DNA of 64,000 nt from Leifsonia sp. Leaf264 (GCF_001422325.1 NZ_LMMR01000004.1:655899-719898), one strand, 5' to 3'; counted from the first letter of the stretch, positions 38,170-53,548 are shown. The notes: generated by a model not told the origin, from the sequence alone. Translations and numbers: made by a program.

Positions 38170-38937
38170 ATGACGCCGGCACCAGGCTCCGACCCACGGG
38201 ACGCGAGGCACGCCGCATCCTTCGGCGAGAACGCCGGCGGGTACGACGCCCACAGGCCCTCGTACCCCCTCGAGACCGTCCGCTGGCTGCTCGGCGACGA
38301 GCCCGAGAAGCTTCGGGTCCTCGATCTCGGCGCCGGAACGGGCAAGCTCACCGAGCGCCTCGTCGCCCTCGGTGCATCCGTCACTGCAGTCGATCCCTCG
38401 CCCGAGATGCTGGGGGTGCTGAGCGAGCGGATGCCGCAGGTGCGCACTCTCGTCGGGTCGGCCGAGGCGATTCCGTTGCCCGACGCCGCCGTCGACGTCG
38501 TCACCGTCGCCCAGGCCTGGCACTGGGTGGATCCCGAGGCCGCCTCGCGCGAAGTGCTCCGGGTTCTCCGCCCCGGCGGCCGCCTGGCACTCATCTGGAA
38601 CACGCGCGACGATGCGATCCCGTGGGTGGACGCACTGTCGGCGGCGATGCACCGCGGACTCCACGAGGCCACGGCCTACCACCCCACCCTCGGCGCCGGA
38701 CTCGAGCTGGCGGCCAAGCGGGAGGAGCGCTGGACCACGCGCACCACCCGCCGCGGTCTGATCGACCTGGCGACGACCCGCAGCTACTACCTCACCGCGA
38801 CGGATGAGGAGCGCGCCGCGATGCTGCGGCGCATCGAGCACGTTCTCGACGCGCATCCCGAGACGCGGGCAGCCGAGATCCTGCTTCCGTACGTCACCGA
38901 GGCCTGGATCGCGGAACCGTGGGTTCCCGGGTGCTGA
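38170..38937 (+). CDS. Class I SAM-dependent methyltransferase
   Basis: 255 aa, methyltransferase-11 type. SAM-binding motif I is VLDLGAGTGKLTERL (about residues 51-65), followed by the acidic VTAVDPSPEML. The later VVTVAQAWHWVDPE and LRPGGRLALIWNTRDD are typical of the ubiquinone/menaquinone biosynthesis-like group. Substrate unknown. The start is set by the leaderless promoter. coaE follows 27 bases later with its own promoter. Confidence 0.85.
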   Translation: MTPAPGSDPRDARHAASFGENAGGYDAHRPSYPLETVRWLLGDEPEKLRVLDLGAGTGKLTERLVALGASVTAVDPSPEMLGVLSERMPQVRTLVGSAEAIPLPDAAVDVVTVAQAWHWVDPEAASREVLRVLRPGGRLALIWNTRDDAIPWVDALSAAMHRGLHEATAYHPTLGAGLELAAKREERWTTRTTRRGLIDLATTRSYYLTATDEERAAMLRRIEHVLDAHPETRAAEILLPYVTEAWIAEPWVPGC

Positions 38938-38951
38938 GCGAGGCCGCCGAG

Positions 38952-38957
38952 TAGGAT
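38952..38957 (+). promoter_or_regulatory. Leaderless -10 box of coaE
   Basis: TAGGAT, then 7 bases, then the GTG at 38965. Confidence 0.5.
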
Positions 38958-38964
38958 CACGGAT

Positions 38965-39579
38965 GTGTATCTCATCGGTCTGACTGGCGGCATCGCCTCG
39001 GGGAAATCCACCATCGCGCGGCGACTCGTCGAGCACGGCGCCGTGCACATCGACGCCGACCAGCTGGCCCGCAAGGTCGTGGCGCCCGGTACCGAGGGTC
39101 TCGCGCAGATCCGCGAGGCGTTCGGCGACGGGGTGCTCGCCGCTGACGGCACCCTCGATCGAGCCGCTCTGGGCGAACTGGTGTTCTCGGATGCCGCGGC
39201 CCTCGAGCGGCTCAACGCCATCGTCCACCCCCAGGTGCGCGCGCTGTCCTCCCGGCTGTTCGCCGCCGCCGAGGCCGCGAACCCCCGGGCCGTGGTGGTG
39301 TACGACGTGCCGCTGCTCGTCGAGGCCGAGGTGGATCATCCGTTCGACCTCATCGTCGTGGCCCACGCCACGAAGCAGACCCGTGCCGACAGGCTGGTCG
39401 AGCTCCGCGGCCTCTCCGAAGAGCACGCGCAGGCGCGCATCGACGCTCAGGCCTCCGACACCCAGAGGCTCGCGATCGCCGATGTCGTGGTCGACACCGA
39501 CGGCACGATGGGGCACACCGTGAGTCAGACGGATGCGCTCTGGGCGCGCGTGCGCGAGGAGCTGGCCGCTCGCAGCTGA
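38965..39579 (+). CDS. coaE: Dephospho-CoA kinase
   Basis: Phosphorylates dephospho-CoA, the last step of coenzyme A synthesis. 204 aa. P-loop GGIASGKST at residues 8-16; the DADQLARKVV segment binds substrate; VVVYDVPLLVEAEVDHPFD and the lid region follow. It lacks the C-terminal GrpB-like extension found in mycobacterial CoaE. GTG start fits the leaderless promoter and the conserved MYLIGLTGG N terminus. 108 bases without a recognisable gene separate it from uvrB. Confidence 0.94.
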   Translation: MYLIGLTGGIASGKSTIARRLVEHGAVHIDADQLARKVVAPGTEGLAQIREAFGDGVLAADGTLDRAALGELVFSDAAALERLNAIVHPQVRALSSRLFAAAEAANPRAVVVYDVPLLVEAEVDHPFDLIVVAHATKQTRADRLVELRGLSEEHAQARIDAQASDTQRLAIADVVVDTDGTMGHTVSQTDALWARVREELAARS

Positions 39580-39675
39580 ATCGCAGCCCGGATGGCGAGC
39601 GTGCAGCGCCACCGTGACATCGACCCTGTCCGCCGCCAGCGCACAGCGCCGGGGGAGTGTGTCGGTGGTCGAACC

Positions 39676-39681
39676 TAGACT
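39676..39681 (+). promoter_or_regulatory. Leaderless -10 box of uvrB
   Basis: TAGACT, then 6 bases, then the ATG at 39688. I looked for a LexA-type box (GAACnnnnGTTC) here and saw none. Confidence 0.55.
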
Positions 39682-39687
39682 CGAAGG

Positions 39688-41751
39688 ATGCAACCGACAC
39701 GTTCCGTGCGCCCTTTCGAGGTCATCAGCGAGTACACCCCGAGCGGTGACCAGCCGACGGCCATCGCCGAGCTCGCCGGGCGCATCAACGCCGGCGAGAC
39801 CGACGTCGTGCTGCTCGGTGCCACCGGTACCGGCAAGTCGGCGACCACGGCCTGGCTCATCGAGCAGGTGCAGCGGCCCACGCTCGTGCTGGCCCACAAC
39901 AAGACGCTGGCCGCGCAGCTCGCGAACGAGTTCCGCGAGCTCATGCCCAACAACGCCGTCGAGTACTTCGTCTCCTACTACGACTACTACCAACCAGAGG
40001 CCTACGTGCCGCAGACGGACACGTTCATCGAGAAGGACTCGTCGGTCAACGCCGAGGTGGAGCGGTTGCGGCACTCCACGACCAACTCGCTGCTCAGTCG
40101 CCGCGATGTCATCGTGGTGTCCACGGTCTCCTGCATCTACGGCCTCGGCACGCCCGACGAGTACATGAACGCCATGATGGCGCTGCAGGTCGGCCAGAGG
40201 GTCGACCGCGACTGGCTCATCCGCAAGTTCGTCTCGATGCAGTACCAGCGCAACGACGTCGACTTCTCCCGCGGCAACTTCCGCGTTCGAGGCGACACCA
40301 TCGAGATCATCCCGATGTACGAGGAACTGGCCATCCGCATCGAGATGTTCGGTGACGAGATCGAGGCGCTCTACAGCCTGCATCCGCTCACCGGCGACGT
40401 CGTGCGCAAGCTCGACGCCGTCGCCGTCTTCCCCGGATCGCACTACGTGGCCTCGACCGATGTGATGCAGCGCGCCATCGGCACCATTCAGACCGAGCTT
40501 CACGAACGCCTGATCGAACTCGAACGCGAGGGCAAGCTGCTCGAGGCACAGCGCCTGCGCATGCGCACCTCCTTCGACCTCGAGATGATGGAGCAGATCG
40601 GATTCTGCTCCGGCATCGAGAACTACTCGCGCCACATCGACGCCCGGGCGCCGGGGGAGGCGCCGCACTGCCTGCTCGACTACTTCCCCGATGACTTCCT
40701 GGTCGTCATCGACGAGTCGCACGTGACGGTTCCACAGATCGGGGCCATGTACGAGGGCGACTCCTCCCGCAAGCGCACCCTCGTGGAGCACGGCTTCAGG
40801 CTGCCGAGCGCGCTCGACAACCGCCCCCTCAAGTGGAACGAGTTCAAGGAGCGCGTCGGCCAGACCGTGTACCTCTCGGCCACCCCCGGACGCTACGAGA
40901 TGGGAATCGCCGACGGCATCGTCGAGCAGATCATCCGTCCGACCGGACTGATCGACCCGCAGATCGTGGTGAAGCCCTCGAAGGGCCAGATCGACGACCT
41001 GCTCGAGGAGATCAGGCTGCGCGCTGCGAAGGACGAACGCATCCTGGTCACGACTCTGACCAAGAAGATGGCCGAGGAGCTCACCGACTTCCTCACCGAG
41101 GCCGGGGTCCGAGTGCGTTACCTGCATTCGGATGTCGACACCCTGCGCCGGGTGGAGCTTCTCACCGAACTCCGGGCCGGCGTCTACGACGTGCTCGTCG
41201 GCATCAACCTGCTGCGCGAGGGCCTCGACCTGCCCGAAGTCTCGTTGGTCGCCATCCTCGATGCCGACAAGGAGGGCTTCCTCCGTTCATCGACGTCTCT
41301 CATCCAGACGATCGGCCGCGCCGCGCGCAACGTGTCCGGCGAGGTGCACATGTACGCCGACGTGATGACGGACTCGATGGCCAAGGCCATCGAGGAGACC
41401 ACGCGTCGCCGCGAGAAGCAGGTCGAGTACAACACCCTCAATGGCATCGATCCGACGCCGCTTCGCAAGCGCATCGCCGACATCACCGATGTGCTGCAGC
41501 GCGAGGAGGCCGATACCGCCGAGCTGCTTCGCGGGCGCGATGCCCGCAAGAAGGCTCCGACGCCCAACCTGCGCCGCGAGGGCATCGCGGCATCCGGGGC
41601 GAATCAGCTCGAAGACCTCATCGCCGACCTCAACTCGCAGATGCTCGAGGCTGCCGGCGAGCTCAAGTTCGAACTCGCGGGGCGACTGCGCGATGAGCTC
41701 TCCGACCTGAAGCGCGAGTTGCGCCAGATGGAGAAGGCCGGCCACATCTGA
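39688..41751 (+). CDS. uvrB: Excinuclease ABC subunit B
   Basis: Damage-verifying helicase of nucleotide excision repair. 687 aa. Walker A GATGTGKS at residues 44-51; the beta-hairpin that probes DNA is [16 protein letters not shown] near residue 92; Walker [10 protein letters not shown] near residue 339; the helicase C half contains [26 protein letters not shown]. The C-terminal UVR domain ([13 protein letters not shown]) docks UvrC. uvrA and uvrC lie just downstream, separated from uvrB by the HTH/Clp-N module. Confidence 0.97.
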   Translation: MQPTRSVRPFEVISEYTPSGDQPTAIAELAGRINAGETDVVLLGATGTGKSATTAWLIEQVQRPTLVLAHNKTLAAQLANEFRELMPNNAVEYFVSYYDYYQPEAYVPQTDTFIEKDSSVNAEVERLRHSTTNSLLSRRDVIVVSTVSCIYGLGTPDEYMNAMMALQVGQRVDRDWLIRKFVSMQYQRNDVDFSRGNFRVRGDTIEIIPMYEELAIRIEMFGDEIEALYSLHPLTGDVVRKLDAVAVFPGSHYVASTDVMQRAIGTIQTELHERLIELEREGKLLEAQRLRMRTSFDLEMMEQIGFCSGIENYSRHIDARAPGEAPHCLLDYFPDDFLVVIDESHVTVPQIGAMYEGDSSRKRTLVEHGFRLPSALDNRPLKWNEFKERVGQTVYLSATPGRYEMGIADGIVEQIIRPTGLIDPQIVVKPSKGQIDDLLEEIRLRAAKDERILVTTLTKKMAEELTDFLTEAGVRVRYLHSDVDTLRRVELLTELRAGVYDVLVGINLLREGLDLPEVSLVAILDADKEGFLRSSTSLIQTIGRAARNVSGEVHMYADVMTDSMAKAIEETTRRREKQVEYNTLNGIDPTPLRKRIADITDVLQREEADTAELLRGRDARKKAPTPNLRREGIAASGANQLEDLIADLNSQMLEAAGELKFELAGRLRDELSDLKRELRQMEKAGHI

Positions 41752-41800
41752 TCCCGCCCTGAGGTTCTTCTGGCGAGGTCGTTGTGGGGCGGGTCGCGGC

Positions 41801-41867
41801 GGGGCGGCTCTGCCGAAGTCCCGCCCAAGGATGCCCACCGAACCCCGGACTTCGGCAGAGCCGCCCC
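41801..41867. repeat. 67-bp hairpin element, copy A
   Basis: Perfect 20-base inverted arms at 41801-41820 and 41848-41867, beginning GGGGCGGCTCTGCCG, around a 27-base centre. It matches copy B (42691-42757) in inverted orientation with 2 differences over 67 bases. It lies 49 bases after the uvrB stop. Confidence 0.9.
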
Positions 41868-41894
41868 ACCGCTCGCTTCGCGAGCGAGTGGGGG
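41865..41894. terminator. Strong hairpin after uvrB and the Clp-N gene
   Basis: GCTCGC and GCGAGC pair around TTC; with flanking CCCCAC and GTGGGG the stem grows further with a small bulge. No T-run follows. It may end transcripts arriving from either side. Confidence 0.4.
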
Positions 41895-41958
41895 GCGAGG
41901 GGATGTGGAACCGAGGAGGGCTGAAGTGCCGCTCTCGCCGCGACTGGCGCCGTCGCCG

Positions 41959-42417
41959 TCAGCCGCGCTGCAGGGCCGATCGGGCCCGGGCCGCGTCGAC
42001 GCCGAGCCTGGAGAGCAGCGCGGCGGCCGGGTCGGGCTCGGGCCGCTCGAGCAGGGCCAGCACGAGGTGGCGGAGTTCGATCCGCCGTGACCGTTCGACG
42101 ACCGCGTACTCGAGCGTGCGCTTCATCACGGCCTTCCCGCCGGCCGTGAGGCGTGGCCGGGGTGTTCCGACCGCGTGGACCAGCGGCCCGTAGGCGGCCA
42201 CATCGACGCCGATCTCGGCGAGCGCCTCTCGATCCGCCGCATCGGCTGCCGCCTCGGCGACCGCGGCGTCGACGCCGAGCGCCGACGCGATCCCGTCATC
42301 GTCGAGGGCGGCCAGAAGCAGGTGCTCGGTTCCGAGACGTCGGTCGCCCCGACGGCCGGCGACCTCGACCGACCGCACCACGGTGTTCCTGGCCTCCACT
42401 GCGAATCGCTCAAACAT
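41959..42417 (-). CDS. Stand-alone Clp-N (ClpC N-domain-like) protein
   Basis: 152 aa. It begins MFERFAVEARNTVVRSVEVAG and continues LGTEHLLLAALDDDGIASALGVD, the first half of the double Clp-N repeat of ClpC/ClpA. The second half is LTAGGKAVMKRTLEYAVVERSRRIELRHLVLALLE. There is no ATPase domain, so it is not a chaperone by itself; it could act as an adaptor or competitor for ClpC partners (inference). A GGAGGAA ribosome site precedes the ATG. The start overlaps the end of the HTH gene by eight bases, so both are made from one message. Confidence 0.8.
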   Translation of the reverse strand: MFERFAVEARNTVVRSVEVAGRRGDRRLGTEHLLLAALDDDGIASALGVDAAVAEAAADAADREALAEIGVDVAAYGPLVHAVGTPRPRLTAGGKAVMKRTLEYAVVERSRRIELRHLVLALLERPEPDPAAALLSRLGVDAARARSALQRG

Positions 42418-42619
42418 GGCGTTCCTCCTTCGCGTACTTGGTGTGCACGGACTGGCGGGTGACGCCGAGGGCGTCCCCGATCTGCTCCCACGACCATCCG
42501 GCCGCGCGAGCTGCAGCCACGTGCGTTGCCTCGACGCGCTCCGCGAGCCTGTGCAGTGCCAGCACGGCCCGCAGGCCGGTCGCCGGGTCCACCGCCGTGG
42601 TCTTCTCTTCCTCGTCCAT
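42410..42619 (-). CDS. Small helix-turn-helix DNA-binding protein
   Basis: 69 aa from the ATG at 42619. The C-terminal half AAARAAGWSWEQIGDALGVTRQSVHTKY is a clear helix-turn-helix; the N-terminal half is a short helical segment. A TTG at 42640 is in frame, but the ATG fits a leaderless promoter with -35 TTGACA. The gene overlaps the Clp-N gene by eight bases. HTH plus Clp-N pairs occur in other actinobacteria; the protein is probably the repressor of its own operon. Confidence 0.78.
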   Translation of the reverse strand: MDEEEKTTAVDPATGLRAVLALHRLAERVEATHVAAARAAGWSWEQIGDALGVTRQSVHTKYAKEERHV

Positions 42620-42622
42620 GGT

Positions 42623-42665
42623 GTCAGTCTGAACTGACAAACTCCTTTTGTCAATTCAAACTGAC
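42623..42665. promoter_or_regulatory. Twin operator over the HTH/Clp-N promoter
   Basis: Two dyads of the form GTCAGTnnnnACTGAC, at 42623-42638 (covers the -10) and 42650-42665 (covers the -35, one mismatch), centred 27 bases apart. With the adjoining TTG/CAA bases the two sites form an inverted repeat matching at 16 of 18 positions. Confidence 0.6.
42626..42654 (-). promoter_or_regulatory. Promoter of the HTH/Clp-N operon
   Basis: On the minus strand: -35 TTGACA (42649-42654), a 17-base spacer, -10 CAGACT (42626-42631), then 6 bases to the ATG at 42619. The consensus -35 makes this one of the best promoters in the window. Confidence 0.65.
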
Positions 42666-42690
42666 GTCGGCTTCGCTGAACGTCGGCGGT

Positions 42691-42757
42691 GGGGCGGCTC
42701 TGCCGAAGTCCGGGGTTCGGCGGGCATCCTTGGGCGGGACTTCGGCCGAGCCGCCCC
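42691..42757. repeat. 67-bp hairpin element, copy B
   Basis: Inverted arms at 42691-42710 and 42738-42757 (19 of 20 match) around a 27-base centre. It is the reverse complement of copy A with 2 differences. A degenerate fragment resembling its second half follows at 42784-42806 (about 18 of 22 bases). Confidence 0.9.
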
Positions 42758-42891
42758 ACCGCGCTCACTGCGGTACCTGCTGAGCATCCATGGGCGCGAC
42801 TTGGGGGATTCCATCCCCACCACGACCCTCGGAGCGGCGCCCGTTCGCTGTGGGCACGTGCCGCCCGGAGGAGAGTGTCAGTGGGGCCTCG

Positions 42892-42897
42892 TAGACT
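42892..42897 (+). promoter_or_regulatory. Leaderless -10 box of uvrA
   Basis: TAGACT, then 6 bases, then the GTG at 42904. No LexA-type box was seen. Confidence 0.55.
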
Positions 42898-42903
42898 TCT
42901 GGG

Positions 42904-45807
<2,904 letters not shown>

Positions 45808-45812
45808 GGCCC

Positions 45813-47699
45813 ATGGCGAACGTCCTGCCGTACCGGCCGAAGGCGGGGGAGATCCCCACGCAGCCGGGCGTCTACAGGTTCCGCGACGCGTCGGGTCGGG
45901 TGCTCTACGTCGGCAAGGCGAAGAACCTCCGGGCCAGGCTCAGCAACTACTTCGCACCGCTGCACACTCTCCATGAGCGCACGCGCCGCATGGTCACGAC
46001 AGCGGCCGGCGTCGAATGGACCGTCGTCGGCAACGAGGTCGAGGCGCTGCAGCTCGAGTACACCTGGATCAAGGAGTTCGACCCGCCGTTCAACGTCATG
46101 TTCAAGGACGACAAGTCCTATCCCTACATGGCGGTGACCCTGGGCGACGAGGCGCCGCGGGTGCTGGTCACCCGCAACACGAAGATCCGCGGCGCCCGGT
46201 ACTTCGGGCCGTACCCGAAGAAGTGGGCCGTCGACGAGGTCATCGAGCTGATGATCAAGGCGTTCCCCATCCGCACCTGCAAGGACTCCGACTACAAGCG
46301 CGCCATGCAATCGGGCAAGCCGTGCTTCGCCGGACAGATCGGGCGCTGCTTCGGCCCGTGTTCTGGCAAGGTCACCATCGAGGAGCACCGCGAGGCGGTC
46401 AAGCGCTTCGTCTCGTTCATGGCCAACCAGGACAGGCGCATGGTCGCCGAGCTGGTGCTGGAGATGAAGGCGGCCTCCGAGGAGCAGAACTACGAGCTGG
46501 CCGCCCGCCGGCGCGACCAGGTCGTCGCGCTCGAGGCGGTGCTGGAGAAGAGCGCTGTCGTGCTGCGCGAGTCGGTCGACATCGACCTGTTCGGCATCGT
46601 GCACGATGAGCTCGCCGCCGCAGTGCAGCTCTTCGTCGTCCGCGGTGGGCGCATCCGGGGTGTGCGCGGTTGGGTCGTCGACAAGGAACTCCACATGTCG
46701 ATGGCCGAGCTCGTCGACTCGATCGTGCCGCAGGTCTACGCCGAGGGGCTGACGCCACCGCGCGAGATCGTCGTGCCGGAACTGCCGGAGGACGCCCCGG
46801 CGCTGGAGAGCTGGCTCGAATCCCGCAGCCCGACCAAGGTGCGGCTGCGGGCCGCCCAGCGCGGCGACAAGGCCGCCCTTCTCGAGACGGCGAACCAGAA
46901 CGCCGGGCATGCGCTCATGCTCTACAAGACCAGGCGCAGCGCCGACTTCACCTCGAGGTCGAAGGCACTCGAGGACATCCAGGAAGCCCTCGGGATGGCG
47001 GATGCCCCGCTTCGCATGGAGTGCTACGACGTCTCCCACCTCAGCGGAACCAACATCGTCGCCTCGATGGTGGTGTTCGAGGACGGCCTGCCGCGCAAGG
47101 ACGAGTACCGCCGCTTCAACATCCCCGAGTCCACCGACGACACCGACTCGATCCACAGGGTGCTGACACGTCGCCTCGCCTACCTCGCGCACCCCGAGAC
47201 CGAACCCGACCCGATCGAGGTCGTGACGAGCGACGGCGTCGTCGAGCCGGCCAAGCGCCGCAAGTTCAGCTACAGCCCGAACCTGCTGATCGTCGACGGC
47301 GGCCAACCGCAGGTCGCCGCAGCCGAGCGCGCGTTGCGCGAGTCGGGGGTGACGGGCATCCAGCTCTGCGGCATAGCGAAACGGCTCGAGGAGATCTGGC
47401 TGCCCGACTCGGACTTCCCGGTCATCCTGCCGCGCAACAGCGAGGCGCTGTTCCTGATCCAGCGCATCCGCGACGAGGCGCACCGTTTCGCGATCACGCA
47501 CCAGCGCACGAGGCGCAAGCGCGACATCGCCTCAGTGCTCGGAGAGGTGCCCGGCCTGGGTCCGGCTCGCGTGCGGGAACTGCTGCGACACTTCGGCTCC
47601 GTGGCCAGGTTGAAGCTCGCGACCTCCGAGGAGATCGCCGAGGTGTCGGGCATCGGACCGACCCTTGCGGGGGCCATTCGCACCCATCTCGACTCCTGA
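45813..47699 (+). CDS. uvrC: Excinuclease ABC subunit C
   Basis: Makes both incisions in nucleotide excision repair. 628 aa. N-terminal GIY-YIG nuclease ([21 protein letters not shown], residues about 16-36); UVR domain for UvrB contact near residues 205-240; RNase H-like nuclease domain with [22 protein letters not shown]-terminal double helix-hairpin-helix ([29 protein letters not shown]). ATG start five bases after uvrA, so the two form an operon. A very long frame upstream lies inside uvrA and is ignored. Confidence 0.96.
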   Translation: MANVLPYRPKAGEIPTQPGVYRFRDASGRVLYVGKAKNLRARLSNYFAPLHTLHERTRRMVTTAAGVEWTVVGNEVEALQLEYTWIKEFDPPFNVMFKDDKSYPYMAVTLGDEAPRVLVTRNTKIRGARYFGPYPKKWAVDEVIELMIKAFPIRTCKDSDYKRAMQSGKPCFAGQIGRCFGPCSGKVTIEEHREAVKRFVSFMANQDRRMVAELVLEMKAASEEQNYELAARRRDQVVALEAVLEKSAVVLRESVDIDLFGIVHDELAAAVQLFVVRGGRIRGVRGWVVDKELHMSMAELVDSIVPQVYAEGLTPPREIVVPELPEDAPALESWLESRSPTKVRLRAAQRGDKAALLETANQNAGHALMLYKTRRSADFTSRSKALEDIQEALGMADAPLRMECYDVSHLSGTNIVASMVVFEDGLPRKDEYRRFNIPESTDDTDSIHRVLTRRLAYLAHPETEPDPIEVVTSDGVVEPAKRRKFSYSPNLLIVDGGQPQVAAAERALRESGVTGIQLCGIAKRLEEIWLPDSDFPVILPRNSEALFLIQRIRDEAHRFAITHQRTRRKRDIASVLGEVPGLGPARVRELLRHFGSVARLKLATSEEIAEVSGIGPTLAGAIRTHLDS

Positions 47700-47714
47700 G
47701 CGGCCGCGGGTCGG

Positions 47715-47720
47715 TAGGCT
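47715..47720 (+). promoter_or_regulatory. Candidate -10 box of rapZ
   Basis: TAGGCT, 40 bases before the rapZ ATG, in the gap after uvrC. The RNA would start near 47727. Confidence 0.4.
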
Positions 47721-47760
47721 GGAGGCTCCCACCCCCTAGAACGAAGGCGCATTCGAGGCC

Positions 47761-48633
47761 ATGACGGACGTCGAGCAGAAGGAAGTCCTCATCATCACGG
47801 GGATGTCCGGTGCCGGCCGATCCACCGCGGCTGACGCGCTGGAGGACTTGGGCTGGTACGTCGTCGACAACCTGCCGCCGCAGATGCTCCGGCCGCTGGT
47901 GGAACTGGTCGAGCGGGCGTCGTCCGGGCTTCCGAAGATCGCGGCCGTCGTCGACATCCGTGGCCGTGACTTCTTCGACGAGATCAGCGAGATGATCAGC
48001 GTGCTGCGCGGGGGGACCGAGCTCCGGGTGGTCTTCCTGGATGCGACGGATGCCGCCCTCGTGCGCCGCTTCGAGTCCGTGCGCCGCCCGCATCCGCTGC
48101 AGGCCGACGGCACGCTGCTCGACGGCATCGGCGAGGAGCGTACGCGCCTCGGTGCCATCCGCGAGGCCAGCGACATCGTCATCGACACCTCCGAGCTCAA
48201 CATCCACCAGCTCGCGATGGCCGTCACGGAGCTGTTCGCCGAGGAGGGAACCGCCGAGGTGCGGGTCACCATCGTGAGCTTCGGCTTCAAGTACGGTGTT
48301 CCGGCGGATGCCGACCACGTCGCCGACGCCCGCTTCCTCCCGAATCCGTTCTGGGACCCCGCCCTCCGCTCCCAGACAGGGCTCGACGCCCCGGTCCGCG
48401 ACTTCGTGCTCGGACAACCAGGGGCGCGCGAGTTCGTCGAGCTGTACGCCGCCGCGCTGCATCCCGTGCTCGCCGGCTATCGCCGGGAGAACAAGCGCCA
48501 CGCGACCATAGCCATCGGGTGCACGGGCGGAAAACACCGCTCGGTCGCCCTCGCCAGGGAACTCGCCCACGAGCTGGAGCAGATCCCCGGGATCGGCGTG
48601 AGCGTGAAGAACCGCGACCTCGGTCGCGAGTAG
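47761..48633 (+). CDS. rapZ: RapZ-family nucleotide-binding protein
   Basis: 290 aa. P-loop GMSGAGRS at residues 14-21, then [16 protein letters not shown]. The C-terminal domain holds the conserved [14 protein letters not shown]. coli RapZ is an RNase E adapter controlling amino-sugar synthesis; in actinobacteria the role is less clear. The usual order is uvrC-rapZ-yvcK-whiA; here yvcK is missing and whiA follows directly. Confidence 0.92.
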   Translation: MTDVEQKEVLIITGMSGAGRSTAADALEDLGWYVVDNLPPQMLRPLVELVERASSGLPKIAAVVDIRGRDFFDEISEMISVLRGGTELRVVFLDATDAALVRRFESVRRPHPLQADGTLLDGIGEERTRLGAIREASDIVIDTSELNIHQLAMAVTELFAEEGTAEVRVTIVSFGFKYGVPADADHVADARFLPNPFWDPALRSQTGLDAPVRDFVLGQPGAREFVELYAAALHPVLAGYRRENKRHATIAIGCTGGKHRSVALARELAHELEQIPGIGVSVKNRDLGRE

Positions 48634-48684
48634 ATTCCGCTCGAACCCGCACTACGAACAGAACGCAACAGAATGGAACATCGA

Positions 48685-49665
48685 TTGGCTCTCACAGCCG
48701 ACGTCAAAGAGGAACTCGCCCGTACCGAGATCAACCGCACCACGGTGCGCGCGGCTGAACTGGCAACGGTCCTGCGCTTCTCGGGCGGTCTCCACCTCAT
48801 CTCGAGCCGCATCGCCGTCGAGTCCGAACTCGACTCGGCATTGATCGCCCGCCGCGTGCGCAAGGACCTGGCCGAGATCTACGGCGTGCGCAGCGACGTC
48901 TCGGTGGTCGCGGCGACAGGACTGCGCCGCACGAGCCACTACCTCGTCCGCGTGCTCGACGGTGGCGAGACCCTCGCCAGGCAGACGGGACTCCTGGACG
49001 CCCGCCGCCGGCCCATCCGCGGCCTCCCGAACCGGCTCACAACGGGATCCCGCGAGGAGATCTCCGCGGTCTGGCGGGGCGCCTTCCTCGCCAGCGGAAG
49101 CCTGACCGATCCCGGACGCTCGGCGGCCCTCGAGGTCACCTGCCCCGGCAACGAGGCGGCTATGGCCCTCGTCGGTGCAGCGGGTCGCCTCGGCATCCCC
49201 GCTAAAGCGCGCGAGGTGCGCGGCATCCACCGCGTGGTCATCCGCGACGGCGAGGCGATCAGCTCGATGCTCGTGGCCATGGGCGCCACCGACACCGTGC
49301 GCAACTGGGAGGAACTGCGTCAACGCCGCGAGGTGAGGGCGACGGCCAACAGGCTGGTCAATTTCGACGACGCCAACCTCCGCCGTTCGGCACAGGCCGC
49401 CGTCGCGGCGTGCTCGCGAGTCGAGCGGGCGCTCGAGATCCTCGGCGACGACGTTCCCGACCACCTGCAGTACGCCGGCGACCTGCGGTTGCGCTTCCGT
49501 GACGCGAGCCTCGACGAGCTGGGCCACCACGCCGAGCCGCCGATGACGAAGGATGCCGTCGCCGGGCGTATCCGCCGGCTGCTCGCCATGGCGGACAAGA
49601 AGGCCGTCGACCTCGGCATCCCCGACACCGAGGCGAATCTCCCCGCCGACCTCGACGACGTCTGA
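48685..49665 (+). CDS. whiA: Sporulation-type regulator WhiA
   Basis: 326 aa. N-terminal homing-endonuclease-like (LAGLIDADG) domains followed by a C-terminal helix-turn-helix (about residues 245-310). In Streptomyces WhiA works with WhiB on division genes; non-sporulating actinobacteria keep it as a cell-division regulator. The family normally begins MALTAxVKxEL, which fits the TTG at 48685 with GGAA 6 bases upstream; the ATG at 48673 would add four residues. Confidence 0.92.
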   Translation: MALTADVKEELARTEINRTTVRAAELATVLRFSGGLHLISSRIAVESELDSALIARRVRKDLAEIYGVRSDVSVVAATGLRRTSHYLVRVLDGGETLARQTGLLDARRRPIRGLPNRLTTGSREEISAVWRGAFLASGSLTDPGRSAALEVTCPGNEAAMALVGAAGRLGIPAKAREVRGIHRVVIRDGEAISSMLVAMGATDTVRNWEELRQRREVRATANRLVNFDDANLRRSAQAAVAACSRVERALEILGDDVPDHLQYAGDLRLRFRDASLDELGHHAEPPMTKDAVAGRIRRLLAMADKKAVDLGIPDTEANLPADLDDV

Positions 49666-49729
49666 GTCCAGCGAAGTCGGCATGTGTCAAGCCCGGGAAG
49701 CATTCCTGAGCCGTCACGGTTGCCGTCAC

Positions 49730-49735
49730 TAGACT
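49730..49735 (+). promoter_or_regulatory. Candidate -10 box of sodA
   Basis: TAGACT, with a predicted RNA start near 49742 and a leader of about 70 bases that contains a strong hairpin. Confidence 0.45.
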
Positions 49736-49765
49736 GGAAAAGTCGCCCTCACGGGCACCTCGATC

Positions 49766-49786
49766 GCCACGCGCGACGCGCGTGGC
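49766..49786 (+). promoter_or_regulatory. Hairpin in the sodA leader
   Basis: Perfect 9-base stem GCCACGCGC/GCGCGTGGC with a GAC loop, 7 bases before the AGGAGG ribosome site at 49793-49798. Confidence 0.5.
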
Positions 49787-49811
49787 TCCACTAGGAGGAT
49801 GAACAACGCAC

Positions 49812-51540
<1,729 letters not shown>

Positions 51541-51548
51541 GGGCTGGC

Positions 51549-52753
<1,205 letters not shown>

Positions 52754-52763
<10 letters not shown>

Positions 52764-53542
52764 ACCGCACCCCGCTGATCGCGGGCAACTGGAAGCTCAA
52801 CCTCGATCACCTGCAGGCCATAGCCTTCGTGCAGAAGCTGGCCTGGAGCCTCGGCGACGCGAAGCACGACTTCGCCGGCGTCGAGGTGGCGGTGTTCCCG
52901 CCGTTCACCGACCTGCGCAGCGTGCAGACCCTCGTGGCCAGCGACAAGCTCCCGATCGCCTTCGGCGCGCAGGACCTGTCGGCCCACGACTCCGGTGCCT
53001 ACACCGGTGAGATCTCCGGCGCCTTCCTCGCGAAGCTCGAGTGCAGCTACGTCATCATCGGTCACTCCGAACGACGGACGCTGCACAACGAGACCGACGA
53101 GGTCGTCGCGGCCAAGGTGCAGGCGGCTCTCCGCCACAGCCTGGTCCCGATCATCTGCGTCGGCGAGACCGCAGAGGACCTCGAGACCCACGGACCGAGC
53201 GCGGTGCCCGTCGCCCAGCTGCGGGCGGCCCTCGCCGGCGTCAACAGCGCTGCGGACATCGTGGTGGCCTACGAGCCGGTCTGGGCCATCGGCTCCGGCC
53301 AGGCCGCGACGCCGGACCAGGCGGAGCAGGTCGCCGCTGCACTGCGCGCAGTGCTCGTCGAGCTCCTCGGAGACGATGTGGCGGCGAAGACCCGCATCCT
53401 GTACGGCGGCTCCGTGAAGGCGGCGAACATCGCCGGCTTCATGCGCGAGCCGAACGTCGACGGCGCTCTCGTCGGAGGCGCCAGCCTCGACCTCGACGAG
53501 TTCGCGAGCATCGCGCGGTTCAAGCAGCACGTCGGCCTCTGA
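52754..53542 (+). CDS. tpiA: Triosephosphate isomerase
   Basis: Interconverts dihydroxyacetone phosphate and glyceraldehyde 3-phosphate. 262 aa TIM barrel with all catalytic residues: N12 and K14 (AGNWKLN), H104 (IIGHSERR) and E174 (AYEPVWAIGSG). The phosphate loop GGSVKAANI and GALVGGASLD complete the site. The ATG overlaps pgk by ten bases. A strong hairpin follows the stop. Confidence 0.97.
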
Positions 53543-53548
53543 GACGAC

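Noticed and set aside
39580..42903. LexA (SOS) boxes upstream of uvrB and uvrA
   Set aside because: I looked for GAACnnnnGTTC-type sites near both leaderless promoters and found none.
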